Source: Accumulibacter sp. | GTDB taxonomy: Bacteria > Pseudomonadota > Gammaproteobacteria > Burkholderiales > Rhodocyclaceae | NCBI RefSeq assembly: GCF_029255285.1 | Contig: NZ_JAPUVI010000106.1 | Span: 1-64,000 of the forward strand | Direction of reading: 5' to 3' | Length of the DNA: 64,000 nucleotides | In this document: positions 37,916-48,734 of the stretch, in pieces | How the letters are laid out: the number at the start of each line of letters is the position of its first letter | Position numbering within the stretch: position 1 is the stretch's first letter | Program-made: the position numbers and the translations under genes | Notes under the pieces: generated by a model | Seen by the model: the letters and a program-made list of their open reading frames with translations, nothing else | What the model was told of the DNA's origin: nothing | Databases searched by the model: none

Positions 37916-40585
37916 ATGACCGTTCGAAATCTCGAATTTCTTTTTCGTCCCGAGTCGGTGGCGGTAATCGCCGAAATCGACGAGCCGAGTCGCTATGCCG
38001 AAGTGGTGCTGGCCAATCTCGCCGCGGGTGGCTTTGCTGGCCCGGTGATTTCGGCTGACGCCAGAAAGCGCTCGCTGTTTTCTATGGGTTCCGATGTTCG
38101 CCTCGGAGAAATGGAGTTGGTACCCGATCTGGCGATCGTCTGCGCGGCGCTCGACAACGTAGCGTCGATCGTTGCTCAGCTAGGCGAGCGAGGAACTCGG
38201 GCCGTGATCGTCGGACCGTGGCTGCGGCACAGAATGAACAGTCACCAGGTCCTGACGGCTCGTCAGGCGATCCTCGAAGCGGCACGACCCTCCCTGACAC
38301 GCGTTCTCGGACCGGGAAGCGGCGGTCTCGCCGTTCCGGCGCGAGGATTCAATGCCAGTGTGTCGCCTGTTCCCGTCACGCCGGGGAAGATCGCTCTGAT
38401 CAGCCAGTCGACCGCGGTCGCCGCCGCCGTGCTCGATCGCGCCCATAGCCGGGGAATCGGCTTCTCCACCGTGTTGCACCTTGGCACCAGCATCGACGTC
38501 GATCTCGCCGATGTCCTCGATTGGCTGGCCGCCGACCAAGACACCCGGTCGATTCTCGTTCAGTTCGACTCGCTGCCCGACGGGCGGAAGTTCATGTCGG
38601 CAGCACGTGCAGCGGCGCGCAACAAACCGGTGGTCTCGATCCGCAGCAGGCGGGTCAAGATACCGCGCACCCCGGACGGACCGTTTGCGGTCGACGAAGT
38701 CTACGCCGCGGCGCTACGGCGCGCCGGGTGGGTCGGTATAGACACCTTGGGGGATCTGTTCGAAGCCATCGAGGCGATGGCGCGGGTGCGTCCAATGCGC
38801 GGCGAGCGGCTGACCATCCTGGCCAACGGACACGGCCTCGGGGGGATCGCCGGTGACACGCTGCGGCGCTCGGGTGGCCAGTTGGGCACCTTGTCCGACG
38901 ACACGGTGAAGCGTCTCCGCGACCTGCTGCACACGCGGTCGAAACTCGAAAACCCGCTCGCTCTGCCGGCCGACGTCAGCGCGGCGAAATGGGGCGCGGC
39001 ACTGGCCGCCGTGCTTGACGACAGCGAGACGGATGCGGTACTGACGGTGTGTTCGCCGTCGCCGTTCGCGCCCAGTACGGAGGTCGCGGCAGCCATCTGC
39101 GCGGCATCGAAGGCGAGCGAGCGCAACGTATTCACCTGTTGGGTGGGCGGTAGTTCGATGCTTGAGGCGCAGCACATTGCCGCGGCGAACGGAGTGTTGA
39201 GCCACGATTCACCCGAAAAGGCGATCGCCGTTTTCCTCGGTGTTCTCGATTACCGACGCAATCGCGCTCTGCTGATGCAGATGCCGCCGTCGCGGGCGGA
39301 AGGTTTTTCGCCGGACATCGACGCGGCGCGCGGCGCGATCGGCGAAGCGATCAGCGCCGGAGCCGCGATTCTGACCGCCCGTCAGGCGCGCCGTGTCTTG
39401 CAGGCCTATGGGATCGCGGTTGCCGACTACCCTCTGGTGAGCAGTGTCGACGCGGGGATCCGGCTGGCAGAAAAGATCGGTTATCCGGTCGATCTCGGTC
39501 TGGTGCTGAGCAACGCCGCGGATCAGGTGCCGTTGGCCTCGGGACTTCGTTCGCCGGCCGAGATAAAACTTGCCGGACGCAGCCTGCGCCGCTCGGTGCG
39601 CGCCCAGACACCGGGCGGACGCGTCAGCGGCTACCGGCTGCGACCGAGCGTCGCGCGTAGCGGCCTGCCGGCGCTACGCCTTGGCGTGGACGACGATCCG
39701 CTGTTCGGTCTGGTGATCTTTCTTGGTCCCTCCGCCACCGCTGGCACTCGACCGGATGGCTTCGTCATCGCTCTGCCGCCGCTCAACCCGACGCTGGCAC
39801 GCGACTTGGTGGCGCACAGTCACTTTGCCGACGAAGCCCCCCGCGACCAGCGGGAGCACCTGGAATCGGCGGCCAGCAGCTTGCTGGTGCGCTTGTCGCA
39901 ATTGCTCGCCGACAACGACGCCGTGGTCGGCATCGAACTGGATCCGCTTTTCGTCGAGACGTCGGGCGTGTTGGTGCTGGATGTCCGCGTGCGTATCCGT
40001 CCCGACCGGGCGAGACGCAAGCTCGGACTGCGCCGGTTCGCGATTCGACCCTACCCGAAAGAACTGGAGCGAGCGGTCGATTGGCATGGGCGTCGGCTGC
40101 TCATACGGCCGATCCGGCCAGAAGATGAAAGCACGCTCGGCGAACTCCTCAATTCGCTGGAGCCCGAGGATTCGCGGATGCGCTTCTTCGATTCGATGAG
40201 GAATCTGCCGCGCGCCCGACTCGCCCGTTTCACGCAGATCGACTATGACCGGGAAATGGCGCTGGTAGCCGTCGAGCGTGGCCCGGACGGCGGCGAGTCC
40301 GCGCTGGGAGAGGTCCGTGCCGTCGCCCAGCCAGGTAGCACCTTTGCCGATTTCGCGATCGTCGTCGCTTCGGCGATCAAGGGCAAAGGGCTCGGTCGCC
40401 TGCTGTTACAGTGCATCATCGACTACTGCCGTGACCGCGGCCTCCGCGAGCTGCGTGGCGAAACTCTCGACGGCAACCTGCGCATGCAGGGTTTGGCGAA
40501 CAGCCTCGGTTTCCAGCTGACGACGGGCAGCGATCGTGGCACGGTCGATCTCCGCCTGGCGCTCGGCAAGCCGCAAGCGAAATGA
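37916..40585 (+). CDS. Pat-like protein: degenerate ADP-forming acyl-CoA ligase fused to a GNAT acetyltransferase
   Basis: An 889-residue protein. CoA-binding domain about 1-130 (LFRPESVAVIAEIDEPSRYAEVVLANL). Succinyl-CoA-ligase-like domains about 140-450 (LGTSIDVDLADVLDWLAA, ILANGHGLG). An ATP-grasp-like region about 480-700. A C-terminal GNAT about 725-885 (LIRPIRPEDESTLGELLNSL, SRMRFFDSM, AIKGKGLGRLLLQCII). The ATP-grasp lacks the usual HKSDVGGV-type segment and its Gly-rich loop, so the ligase half is probably regulatory, as in protein lysine acetyltransferase Pat. It likely acetylates acyl-CoA synthetases. GAGG lies upstream of the ATG at 37916. Transcribed alone. Confidence 0.85.
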   Translation: MTVRNLEFLFRPESVAVIAEIDEPSRYAEVVLANLAAGGFAGPVISADARKRSLFSMGSDVRLGEMELVPDLAIVCAALDNVASIVAQLGERGTRAVIVGPWLRHRMNSHQVLTARQAILEAARPSLTRVLGPGSGGLAVPARGFNASVSPVPVTPGKIALISQSTAVAAAVLDRAHSRGIGFSTVLHLGTSIDVDLADVLDWLAADQDTRSILVQFDSLPDGRKFMSAARAAARNKPVVSIRSRRVKIPRTPDGPFAVDEVYAAALRRAGWVGIDTLGDLFEAIEAMARVRPMRGERLTILANGHGLGGIAGDTLRRSGGQLGTLSDDTVKRLRDLLHTRSKLENPLALPADVSAAKWGAALAAVLDDSETDAVLTVCSPSPFAPSTEVAAAICAASKASERNVFTCWVGGSSMLEAQHIAAANGVLSHDSPEKAIAVFLGVLDYRRNRALLMQMPPSRAEGFSPDIDAARGAIGEAISAGAAILTARQARRVLQAYGIAVADYPLVSSVDAGIRLAEKIGYPVDLGLVLSNAADQVPLASGLRSPAEIKLAGRSLRRSVRAQTPGGRVSGYRLRPSVARSGLPALRLGVDDDPLFGLVIFLGPSATAGTRPDGFVIALPPLNPTLARDLVAHSHFADEAPRDQREHLESAASSLLVRLSQLLADNDAVVGIELDPLFVETSGVLVLDVRVRIRPDRARRKLGLRRFAIRPYPKELERAVDWHGRRLLIRPIRPEDESTLGELLNSLEPEDSRMRFFDSMRNLPRARLARFTQIDYDREMALVAVERGPDGGESALGEVRAVAQPGSTFADFAIVVASAIKGKGLGRLLLQCIIDYCRDRGLRELRGETLDGNLRMQGLANSLGFQLTTGSDRGTVDLRLALGKPQAK

Positions 40586-40668
40586 ACGCGTTTCTCCTCA
40601 GGCCTTTCGCGCATTCCCTCAGGTACATACGCCGATTCGCCGCCTCGGAAGCTGCCCCGGTCGTCGAG

Positions 40669-41019
40669 CTAGACCGAGAAGGACGAACCGCAACCGCAGG
40701 TTGAAGACGCGTTGGGGTTCTTGATGACGAACTGTGAGCCCTCCAGACCCTCCGTGTAGTCGATTTCGGCCCCGACCAGGTATTGGTAGCTCATCGGGTC
40801 GACCAGTAGCGTAACGCCGTTCTTCTGCAGAGCGGTGTCGTCATCGTTCGCAACTTCGTCGAAAGTGAAACCGTACTGGAAGCCCGAACAGCCGCCTCCT
40901 GTGACGAACACGCGCAGTTTGAGGTCCGGATTGCCCTCTTCCTCGATCAATTCCTTCACTTTGCCGGCCGCACTATCGGTAAAGACAAACGGCAAGGGCA
41001 TTTCTGTCGCTGCATTCAT
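40669..41019 (-). CDS. erpA: iron-sulfur cluster insertion protein ErpA
   Basis: A 116-residue A-type carrier. Conserved Cys in [11 protein letters not shown] and the C-terminal CGCGSSFSV pair bind the cluster it delivers. The N-terminus ([32 protein letters not shown]) and [31 protein letters not shown] match ErpA better than IscA. Single gene, convergent with the Pat-like gene, with no obvious terminator in the 83-base gap. Confidence 0.95.
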   Translation of the reverse strand: MNAATEMPLPFVFTDSAAGKVKELIEEEGNPDLKLRVFVTGGGCSGFQYGFTFDEVANDDDTALQKNGVTLLVDPMSYQYLVGAEIDYTEGLEGSQFVIKNPNASSTCGCGSSFSV

Positions 41020-41799
41020 ATGGGTAGATTCTCCTGAAACTGATGTCCGAAAGCGCAGCAGGCAACGCCAGTTGCTTGTCGCGTGTCGTGATTGCCGCAG
41101 CCTGAAGCCTAGGTGTCGGCCAGACGGCCAAGGCTCGACAGTCGGTACTGGCGATCTTCCAGCGGCCGTTTTGACTCCTGTCTCGATTCAGAGTTCCAGC
41201 ACTCACGGCAGTCGGCGGCGTTTCGCTGCGCTGCCGGCGGGCAGGGGATTTCAGGGTCAGAATACTGTTGCGGCGCCGCCATGATAGCATTTCTGGGCTG
41301 CCGTCTGCGCGCTACAGGCTTGTCCAAGTCGTTGAGCCTGAGGTCCGCTGGCGGGCCTTGGCGCGGACTTCGTCGGGTAACACATGGGAATCCGGTCGAG
41401 CACTCGGAAGGCAACAACGGCAGGCACCTGCCGTTGTTGCCGCAATGCCTTTCGGCGGCGGGAGGAGAGCCCAGGAATGTGCAACTCCAAGAGACGGCCT
41501 GCTCGCCAGTGAGATCAGCGCGTGGCCGCCGCCAGCGATCGCCGATTGGCCGGCGGCAAGGCACGGACACTACTTCCGGTGGCTCACCTATCGACCCGTA
41601 CCGACAGCGACGCCTGCGCAGAGGTTGGTGCTCGACTGGAGCCCAGAGGTTCCGCGCCAGCCGAGGCAGTCCGGCGCGGGCCCAAGCCGCACCGCCCTGG
41701 ATGAGCCGGCCGAGCTCCGGCTGACGGTGGGATGGCCAATCGTTCCGCTCACCTTGGCGAAGCCACTGGTCAGGCTCGGCGAATCGAGCCCTGCCCAAC
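41020..41799. other. gene-poor stretch
   Basis: 780 bases with several overlapping open frames on both strands but no family match, no convincing ribosome-binding site, and frame-to-frame composition that looks random. It contains a 32-base near-perfect palindrome. It separates erpA from the rfaH-like gene and may be decayed sequence. Confidence 0.5.
41410..41441. repeat. 32-base palindrome (15-bp arms, 2-base centre)
   Basis: GGCAACAACGGCAGG, CA, CCTGCCGTTGTTGCC. The arms are perfectly complementary. No T tract follows on either strand, so a simple terminator is unlikely. It could be a cruciform, a transcript hairpin or part of a mobile-element end. Confidence 0.85.
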
Positions 41800-42330
41800 T
41801 CAGGCCAACGTCAAGCTATCGGCAGGAATCGCGACCGGTTTTTCACGGCCCCGCAGGCTGAGCAGGACCGTGACGCGCTCGACGGCGACCGCCGAAACAA
41901 TGCCGCACAGCCCTTTGAGCGGACCGTCGTCGCCGTTCGCTCGCTGTTCGGCCAGTGAACGTATGGCGTCGAGCGTCGCATCATCCAGCGTCGCCGGGGT
42001 ATTGCCGAATGCCACCAGTCCACTAACGCCAGGCGTACTGCGGATAGGAGCAATGCTCTGCTCGACACGGCGGCAACGCACGAACGCGTAACGGGGAAAC
42101 ATCACCTGCGGCTTTCTTGCCCAACCCGAGTTCTTGCTCCTTTCCCACCGCACTAGCATGGGCAAGAAGACCTGATAACCTTGCTCCTCGAGCTTGCGCA
42201 CCGCAAAGAGTTCCTGCCGAGGTTTGGTGAGGCAAACGTACCAGTGGTGCCAGGTCAGGGGCGGTTTGGAGGACACGAGGCGAGGCAGCAAAGCGGCTCC
42301 GGACTGTCGGCAGCGAAGGGCCAGGCGCAC
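41800..42330 (-). CDS. RfaH-like specialised NusG paralogue
   Basis: About 150-176 residues. The NGN domain reads HHWYVCLTKPRQELFAVRKL, EEQGYQVFLPML and FPRYAFVRC; GVSGLVAFG and a C-terminal KOW-like part (GLCGIVSAVAVERVTVLLSL) follow. RfaH proteins recruit ribosomes and suppress termination in long operons such as polysaccharide clusters. The start is unclear: a GTG at 42330 and inner TTG or GTG codons are possible, and the first about 28 residues are not family-like. No target operon lies within the window on either side, which is odd for RfaH. Confidence 0.8.
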   Translation of the reverse strand: MRLALRCRQSGAALLPRLVSSKPPLTWHHWYVCLTKPRQELFAVRKLEEQGYQVFLPMLVRWERSKNSGWARKPQVMFPRYAFVRCRRVEQSIAPIRSTPGVSGLVAFGNTPATLDDATLDAIRSLAEQRANGDDGPLKGLCGIVSAVAVERVTVLLSLRGREKPVAIPADSLTLA

Positions 42331-42555
42331 TGGCTAGGATCGCCAGTATCTCCGGTTCGAGTCGCCACGTCCATCGACCGCTCTCGCCAAGCGCAGCGGC
42401 CCCCAAGCCAGGTCGCTCGCCGCCCACCAAAATACCTGGCCTGTGAATTGTCCAGGGTCGCCAGATGCCTGGTGGTGAAGCGCTTCTCCGGTGCGTCGAC
42501 CGCGTGGCTATCGACCAGAATGGAAAACTGCCACCAATTCGCGCGCGCCGCCTCG
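42331..42555. other. intergenic region between rfaH-like gene and tRNA-Arg
   Basis: No gene seen. It follows the tRNA-Arg on the same strand. No U-tract terminator is obvious. Confidence 0.35.
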
Positions 42556-42627
42556 TCCCCTCGACAGGAATCGAACCTGTATCCCACGCTTAGGAGGCGT
42601 GTGCACTGTCCATTGTGCTACGAGGAG
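42556..42627 (-). tRNA. tRNA-Arg(CCT)
   Basis: Cloverleaf: acceptor CTCCTCG/CGAGGGG, with one T-G pair and otherwise Watson-Crick. D arm GCAC...GTGC. Anticodon arm CACGC-CTCCTAA-GCGTG with anticodon CCT. T arm ACAGG-TTCGATT-CCTGT. The discriminator is A. The next three bases read CGA, not CCA, so CCA must be added after transcription, unlike the tRNA-Val in this window. The first pair is C-G rather than the usual G-C. Confidence 0.88.
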
Positions 42628-42859
42628 CGGGGCCGTATTGTAGTCGCTGGCCATCAAATCACCAACTTGGGCCACGCGCGGCGCGAGCCGGCGGCCATCT
42701 GGCCGCGGAAACTGGCGCCGCGTGGCCTGGCGAATCGCTGTCCGGAGTAGAATCGCCGCCGCCAGGCTGCTGAAGGGGTTTCGGTGCGCAGCGGCTAGTG
42801 GCGCCGTCTTAGCTGTGCCGGCGGCCCGACCGGACTTGACAGGAAATCGATACGCGCTC

Positions 42860-44770
<1,911 letters not shown>

Positions 44771-44799
44771 ATTTTTTCGCGGAGCCGCCTGATGCGGGT

Positions 44800-46284
44800 T
44801 CAACGTGCCGCGGCGGCGATCAACCGGCTGACTTCGTCACGGCGAGGGAAGTGCGCGTCGCGCTGTAGCACTTCCTTGAACTGTACCGCAGCCGCTTGGG
44901 AACGCTTTTCCGCCAGCAGGGACTTGCCCAGGCAATAGCGGACCCAGGCATCGTCCGGCACGGCTTTCGTGACCGTTTCGAGAACCTTCGCGGCTTCACC
45001 GGGACGACCGTTGACCATCAGTACGCAGCCCCAGGTACCCTCGATGATGGCGTTGTCGGGAATCGCGCGGCGCGCCTCGCCGACCAGCTTGAGTGCTTCC
45101 GCGGCGCCCCTGTTCGCCTTCACGAGCAGCATCGCCAGGTTGTTGGCGGCTAGCGGATTTCCAGGTGCCAGTTTCAGCGTCTGGCGGTAGCGCGCCTCCG
45201 CCGCGGCTATTTTGCCCTCCGCTTCGTCGATCGTCCCAAGAGCGAAAACGAGCTGCGGCAGTTCCTGGACTTGCAACGCCGCCTCGATTTCCCTACGCGC
45301 GTCGTCGTAGCGTGCAAGGCGCAGCAGGACGTCGCCCAGAGCAAGCCGAAGAGCTTGTTCATCGCCAGCCGAGGGCTTCAGCGCCCGAGCCGCGACGTAC
45401 CAGCGACGGGCCTCCTCATACCTGCCGAGCGCCGTACACAGATCACCCAGTTGCTTCTCCGCCACGGGCGCGCTGGCGTCGAGCGACTTCACCTGGCGAA
45501 AGGCGGCAAGTGCGTCGTCGGCGCGGTTCTGACGCAACAGGAAGACCCCGTAGTTGTTCCAGACCTCCGGTCGTGCTGCCGCCAGCCGTGCTGCCTGGGC
45601 ATACATACGTTCGGCCGAGGGTGCGTCGTTGCGCGCCAGGTCGAGAAAACGTGCCAGGTTGAGACTGGTGACGTAGAGTTGGGGCGCCAGTTCGTAGGCC
45701 CGGCGGTAGGCCCTCTCGGCCGCCTTCGCGTTTCTTGCCTGCATCGCTTGCTCGGCGCGAATCAACTGAAAGTGGGGATCCCGAGCATAGTTCTTCTCGA
45801 TTGCCGCCAGTTGCTTGCCGGCTGCGTCGCGCTCGCCGCCGGCCAGTGCGACGAAGACGCCCTGCACTGCGGCCATCAATTCCGCGGAAGCGAGATTGGG
45901 TTCACGCCGGCTGGCTGCCGCCCACAGGGCACGCGCCTCATCCTGGTTGCCCTCGTGGAACATGATGGTCGCCAGGGCGTGCATGAGATACGGGTCGCCG
46001 GGTTTCTGATCGAGCCGCCGCTTGAGTTCCAGTCCTTGGTTGCGCAATCCCTGCGAATCCTCGCCGCGGCCCAGTTTCCGAAGAATTTCCGGCGGTAGCC
46101 GGGTAGAAGGATTGCTGTGCAGATCGGCCGGCAGCGCCGGCAGGAAAGCGGCGCCGGTATCGACGGGCGCGATGTCGTTCAACTGCGATTTGCTGTTCGG
46201 CGCGGCAAGGGGAAGCGCTTGTACGGCGTTACCCAGGATAGCCATGCTCAAGGCCACGGCGAAGGGGCGTGCGAAAGCGCTCAT
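44800..46284 (-). CDS. exported tetratricopeptide repeat protein
   Basis: A 494-residue protein with a signal peptide (MSAFARPFAVALSMAILGNAVQA), a Pro-rich linker and about nine to ten TPR units from about residue 80 to the end (for example AERAYRRAYELAPQLYVTSLNLARFL, PEVWNNYGVFLLRQNRADDALAAFRQV, AAEARYRQTLKLAPGNPLAANNLAMLL). It resembles the TPR proteins often encoded with PEP-CTERM/exosortase and exopolysaccharide systems. It lies downstream of the PEP-CTERM gene. I prefer 46284 because a TATGAT -10-like sequence overlaps the other candidate ATG at 46320. Confidence 0.82.
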   Translation of the reverse strand: MSAFARPFAVALSMAILGNAVQALPLAAPNSKSQLNDIAPVDTGAAFLPALPADLHSNPSTRLPPEILRKLGRGEDSQGLRNQGLELKRRLDQKPGDPYLMHALATIMFHEGNQDEARALWAAASRREPNLASAELMAAVQGVFVALAGGERDAAGKQLAAIEKNYARDPHFQLIRAEQAMQARNAKAAERAYRRAYELAPQLYVTSLNLARFLDLARNDAPSAERMYAQAARLAAARPEVWNNYGVFLLRQNRADDALAAFRQVKSLDASAPVAEKQLGDLCTALGRYEEARRWYVAARALKPSAGDEQALRLALGDVLLRLARYDDARREIEAALQVQELPQLVFALGTIDEAEGKIAAAEARYRQTLKLAPGNPLAANNLAMLLVKANRGAAEALKLVGEARRAIPDNAIIEGTWGCVLMVNGRPGEAAKVLETVTKAVPDDAWVRYCLGKSLLAEKRSQAAAVQFKEVLQRDAHFPRRDEVSRLIAAAAR

Positions 46285-46350
46285 GGGGCTTTTGAAGGAA
46301 CGGGAAGATCGCAATATCATAGCAGGCTGGCCAGGTTCGCAAGCTTCAAA

Positions 46351-46379
46351 GACAAGACCGCCTTGACGGCGGTCTTGTC
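46351..46379 (-). terminator. hairpin terminator after the PEP-CTERM gene
   Basis: GACAAGACCGCC and GGCGGTCTTGTC form a 12-bp stem with a five-base loop. The following TTTG is a weak U tract. It separates the PEP-CTERM and TPR genes. Confidence 0.7.
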
Positions 46380-46398
46380 GCCCTCCTTGGAAGGCCGC

Positions 46399-48126
46399 TC
46401 AGCGGCGGCGACGCAGACCAGCCAGCGAGGCCATTGCCGTGGCGAGCAATGCCAGCGTGCCGGGTTCGGGAATATCGCTGCCCGGTGTGAAGTTGACCAT
46501 CAGATCGGACAAGACCGGCGTCAGATCGCTGCTGCCCACGCGAGACAGCGTGGCGCGAACTTCCAGGTAACGCCCGTGCAGACCGATGTCATCACCGCTC
46601 AGATAGGCAAGGTAAGGTGTCCAGGTCAACAGGTCGTCGGATACACGCGCTTCGATCAGCAGACCGGTCGTTCCCGGAACCGCACCTTCGGCTTCCTTGT
46701 TCCAGAACACCTCTTCCCAATCCGCCCCGAACCCCCCGTCGAGCACTTTACGCCACGTGCCGGACGGGTTGGTCGTGCCAATCAGGACCGTGCCCGTCAT
46801 GTCACTGTAGTTATAGGGATTGGCACCAGCACCGAGTTGCACGATAAGGTCGACCGTGTTCGTCGCCGGGTCGATTCGCCTGACGTCGTTGGACTCGTAG
46901 TCGGTCACCCAGAGCTTGCCTTTGCTGTCGACCGCGACGCCGGTCGGCGTCGCCCCGACGGCGATCTGCGCCAGAACCACGCCGGTATTGCTTACCCGAA
47001 GCACCGTGTTGGTATAGCTCGAGGCGACCCATATGTTGTCGTCCGCCGTCACCGCAACGCCGCGCAGACCGTTGCCAAACGCCGAGAGGTTGTAGCTCGC
47101 GGCCACCGTCCCGTCGGGGTTGATGCGGTCCAGCGTGTTATTGGTCCAGGTCGCGTTCCAGATGTTTCCCTCGTTGTCGATACCCATGCCGTAGCTCTGG
47201 CGGCCGCCCTGGTTGACCGTCATGCGTGCGCCGGTTGCCGGGTCAAAGCGCGTCAGGCTGTTGCCATTGAGACCGGCCGACCAGACGACGCCATTGCCAT
47301 CGACCAGGCCGCCGTAGCCGCCGGTGTTGTTGTCCGGTACCGCCGCACCGAAACCGGGCGTATTGACCACCGCGCCGGTGCTTCCGTTACGCAATTCGAA
47401 GACCTGGTCGCCAGCGTCCAGCGGACCGCCACCGACCCAAACATTGTTGCTTCTATCGACCGACACGTGGCGAACATTGGCGCCGGTGGTACGCACGTAC
47501 TGCGAGATCGCCGAGTCCGCGGCAGTCGTCACGCCGCCGTTGCTGTCGGCACCACCGGCGTTCGTCCAGGCCAGGCGGTCGAAGGTGCTGCCGTTCCACA
47601 TTCCGCTCGAGGTCGCGCCGGTCGGGTTGGCGGATATTTTGGTGATCGAGCCCATGCCACCGGAACCTTCGTTGCGGTTGCCCACCCAGACGTCACCGTT
47701 ACCGTCAACCGTCGTGCGCGACGGATTGCCAGCCATTCCCGCCGGGCGCGTCAGATACTCGCCCCTGACCGCCGTACCACCCGCTTCAGCCGGCGTCAGG
47801 ACGATGTTGTGGTCGCCGATCGTCAAGGGATTGACGTTGGTATCGATACGTACCGCTCCGTCCCTCCCGGACAGCGCGACCCAGATGTTATCGAACGGCG
47901 TGATAATGTTGTCGTTGAGCCGGATGTGGCCATTACCACTGGTTGGCGGTGGCGAACCGTTGGTATTGGTCAGCGTTCCCGTCGCCCACTGTGCGCTCGT
48001 CGTGAAGGTAAACGAGCTCGCCCACGCGCCACCACCAGCCACCAAACCCACCGATATCAGTGCCGCACTCATCGCGCGCCGCACGAAGATGGAATGACGA
48101 CCCTGCATCTTTTCCTGCGCAAACAT
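46399..48126 (-). CDS. PEP-CTERM sorting domain protein with a Vgb/NHL-type beta-propeller
   Basis: A 575-residue secreted protein. Signal peptide to about residue 38 (SAALISVGLVAGGGAWA). Repeated blades of the streptogramin-lyase/NHL type across about 100-430: GVAVTADDNIWVASSYTNTV, GVAVDSKGKLWVTDYESNDV and GMGIDNEGNIWNATWTNNTL show the recurring G-x-D-x-x-G-N-x-W pattern. The C-terminus is the PEP-CTERM signal: IPEPGTLALLATAMASLAGL followed by four Arg. It is exported, then processed by an exosortase encoded elsewhere and kept at the surface or in the exopolysaccharide matrix. The start at 48126 has GGGAGAG upstream. Confidence 0.9.
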   Translation of the reverse strand: MFAQEKMQGRHSIFVRRAMSAALISVGLVAGGGAWASSFTFTTSAQWATGTLTNTNGSPPPTSGNGHIRLNDNIITPFDNIWVALSGRDGAVRIDTNVNPLTIGDHNIVLTPAEAGGTAVRGEYLTRPAGMAGNPSRTTVDGNGDVWVGNRNEGSGGMGSITKISANPTGATSSGMWNGSTFDRLAWTNAGGADSNGGVTTAADSAISQYVRTTGANVRHVSVDRSNNVWVGGGPLDAGDQVFELRNGSTGAVVNTPGFGAAVPDNNTGGYGGLVDGNGVVWSAGLNGNSLTRFDPATGARMTVNQGGRQSYGMGIDNEGNIWNATWTNNTLDRINPDGTVAASYNLSAFGNGLRGVAVTADDNIWVASSYTNTVLRVSNTGVVLAQIAVGATPTGVAVDSKGKLWVTDYESNDVRRIDPATNTVDLIVQLGAGANPYNYSDMTGTVLIGTTNPSGTWRKVLDGGFGADWEEVFWNKEAEGAVPGTTGLLIEARVSDDLLTWTPYLAYLSGDDIGLHGRYLEVRATLSRVGSSDLTPVLSDLMVNFTPGSDIPEPGTLALLATAMASLAGLRRRR

Positions 48127-48611
48127 GACGACTCTCCCGTTTCTCGAATGGAACAACACAACCAGGACAAAGGCCTGATCCCGGCAATGTAAGAAGCATA
48201 TTTCAGGCCATAAATCTGCTGGCCATTCAGATCAAATGGTTATCTGCAAAGTGGTCATTGTGCAGTGACGGAGTGTAAAAAAATTCGACACCGGATGAAG
48301 GGCAAAGTCTGTCCCGACGGCTTATCGTTTGAAGAACGCTTCCCTCGATTGCTCGGCCAGAGCCTCCGCGCTTGGTGGCACAGCACGCCGACGCGCCGTC
48401 TGAGAGTGGTTGTCGAGAAGGTGCCATCGTGCGCGCTGATCAGCGCGCGGCATTAGCACCGAGGTATCAAGGGAAGCCAGCGCCCGGGTGAATCCCGCGG
48501 CGCCGTGAGGCAGAAGCCGCTCGTGCGGTACTCTCGCTTACATCAACAAATACAAGGCTATATCGCGAGGGTTGATGTGCTGGAGGACGGAAGACCGTCT
48601 GCACACCCAGG
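48127..48611. other. mostly non-coding region
   Basis: No intact gene. It contains an 18-base perfect palindrome, a GACGG-AAGA-CCGTC hairpin near 48585-48598 and ACATCAAC...GTTGATGT arms near 48540-48576. The last part may be debris of the transposase whose 3' end is at 48612-48734. Confidence 0.4.
48431..48448. repeat. 18-base perfect palindrome
   Basis: GCGCGCTGATCAGCGCGC with no central spacer. It may be a protein-binding site or chance in GC-rich DNA. Confidence 0.7.
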
Positions 48612-48734
48612 GTGGGCGAGACGCTTTACGCGAACAGGGTCGAACCGGTTTGTGAGATCGTCAAATCAGAGGCAGGCCTTCGCCGCTTCTCTCGGCGCGA
48701 CCTGAAGAATACCAACAGCGAGTGGTCGGTCTGA
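48612..48734 (+). pseudogene. 3' remnant of an IS1182-like transposase
   Basis: The frame encodes VGETLYANRVEPVCEIVKSE, AGLRRFSRRDLKNTNSEWSV and a stop at 48732-48734. It resembles the C-terminus of IS1182/IS5-superfamily transposases (KxLYxRRKxTVEPVFGIIKxxxGFRxFxLRGLxxVxxEWxLVC). A few residues are missing where RRKQT would be, and the rest of the gene is not recognisable. Family match is from memory. Confidence 0.6.

Noticed and set aside
41109-41798. A 229-codon minus-strand frame and overlapping plus frames in the gene desert
   Set aside because: All three frames are open because of GC richness. No frame has a preferred codon pattern or family motifs, and the palindrome lies inside all of them.
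46117-48192. A 691-codon plus-strand frame opposite the PEP-CTERM and TPR genes
   Set aside because: Composition is rich in Arg/Val/Gly as expected from antisense of a Gly/Asn/Thr-rich propeller. No motifs; it crosses both real genes.
48480-48560. Group II intron domain V
   Set aside because: AGCCGCTCGTGCGG is reminiscent, but the AGC/GAAA catalytic triad helix of domain V cannot be formed.
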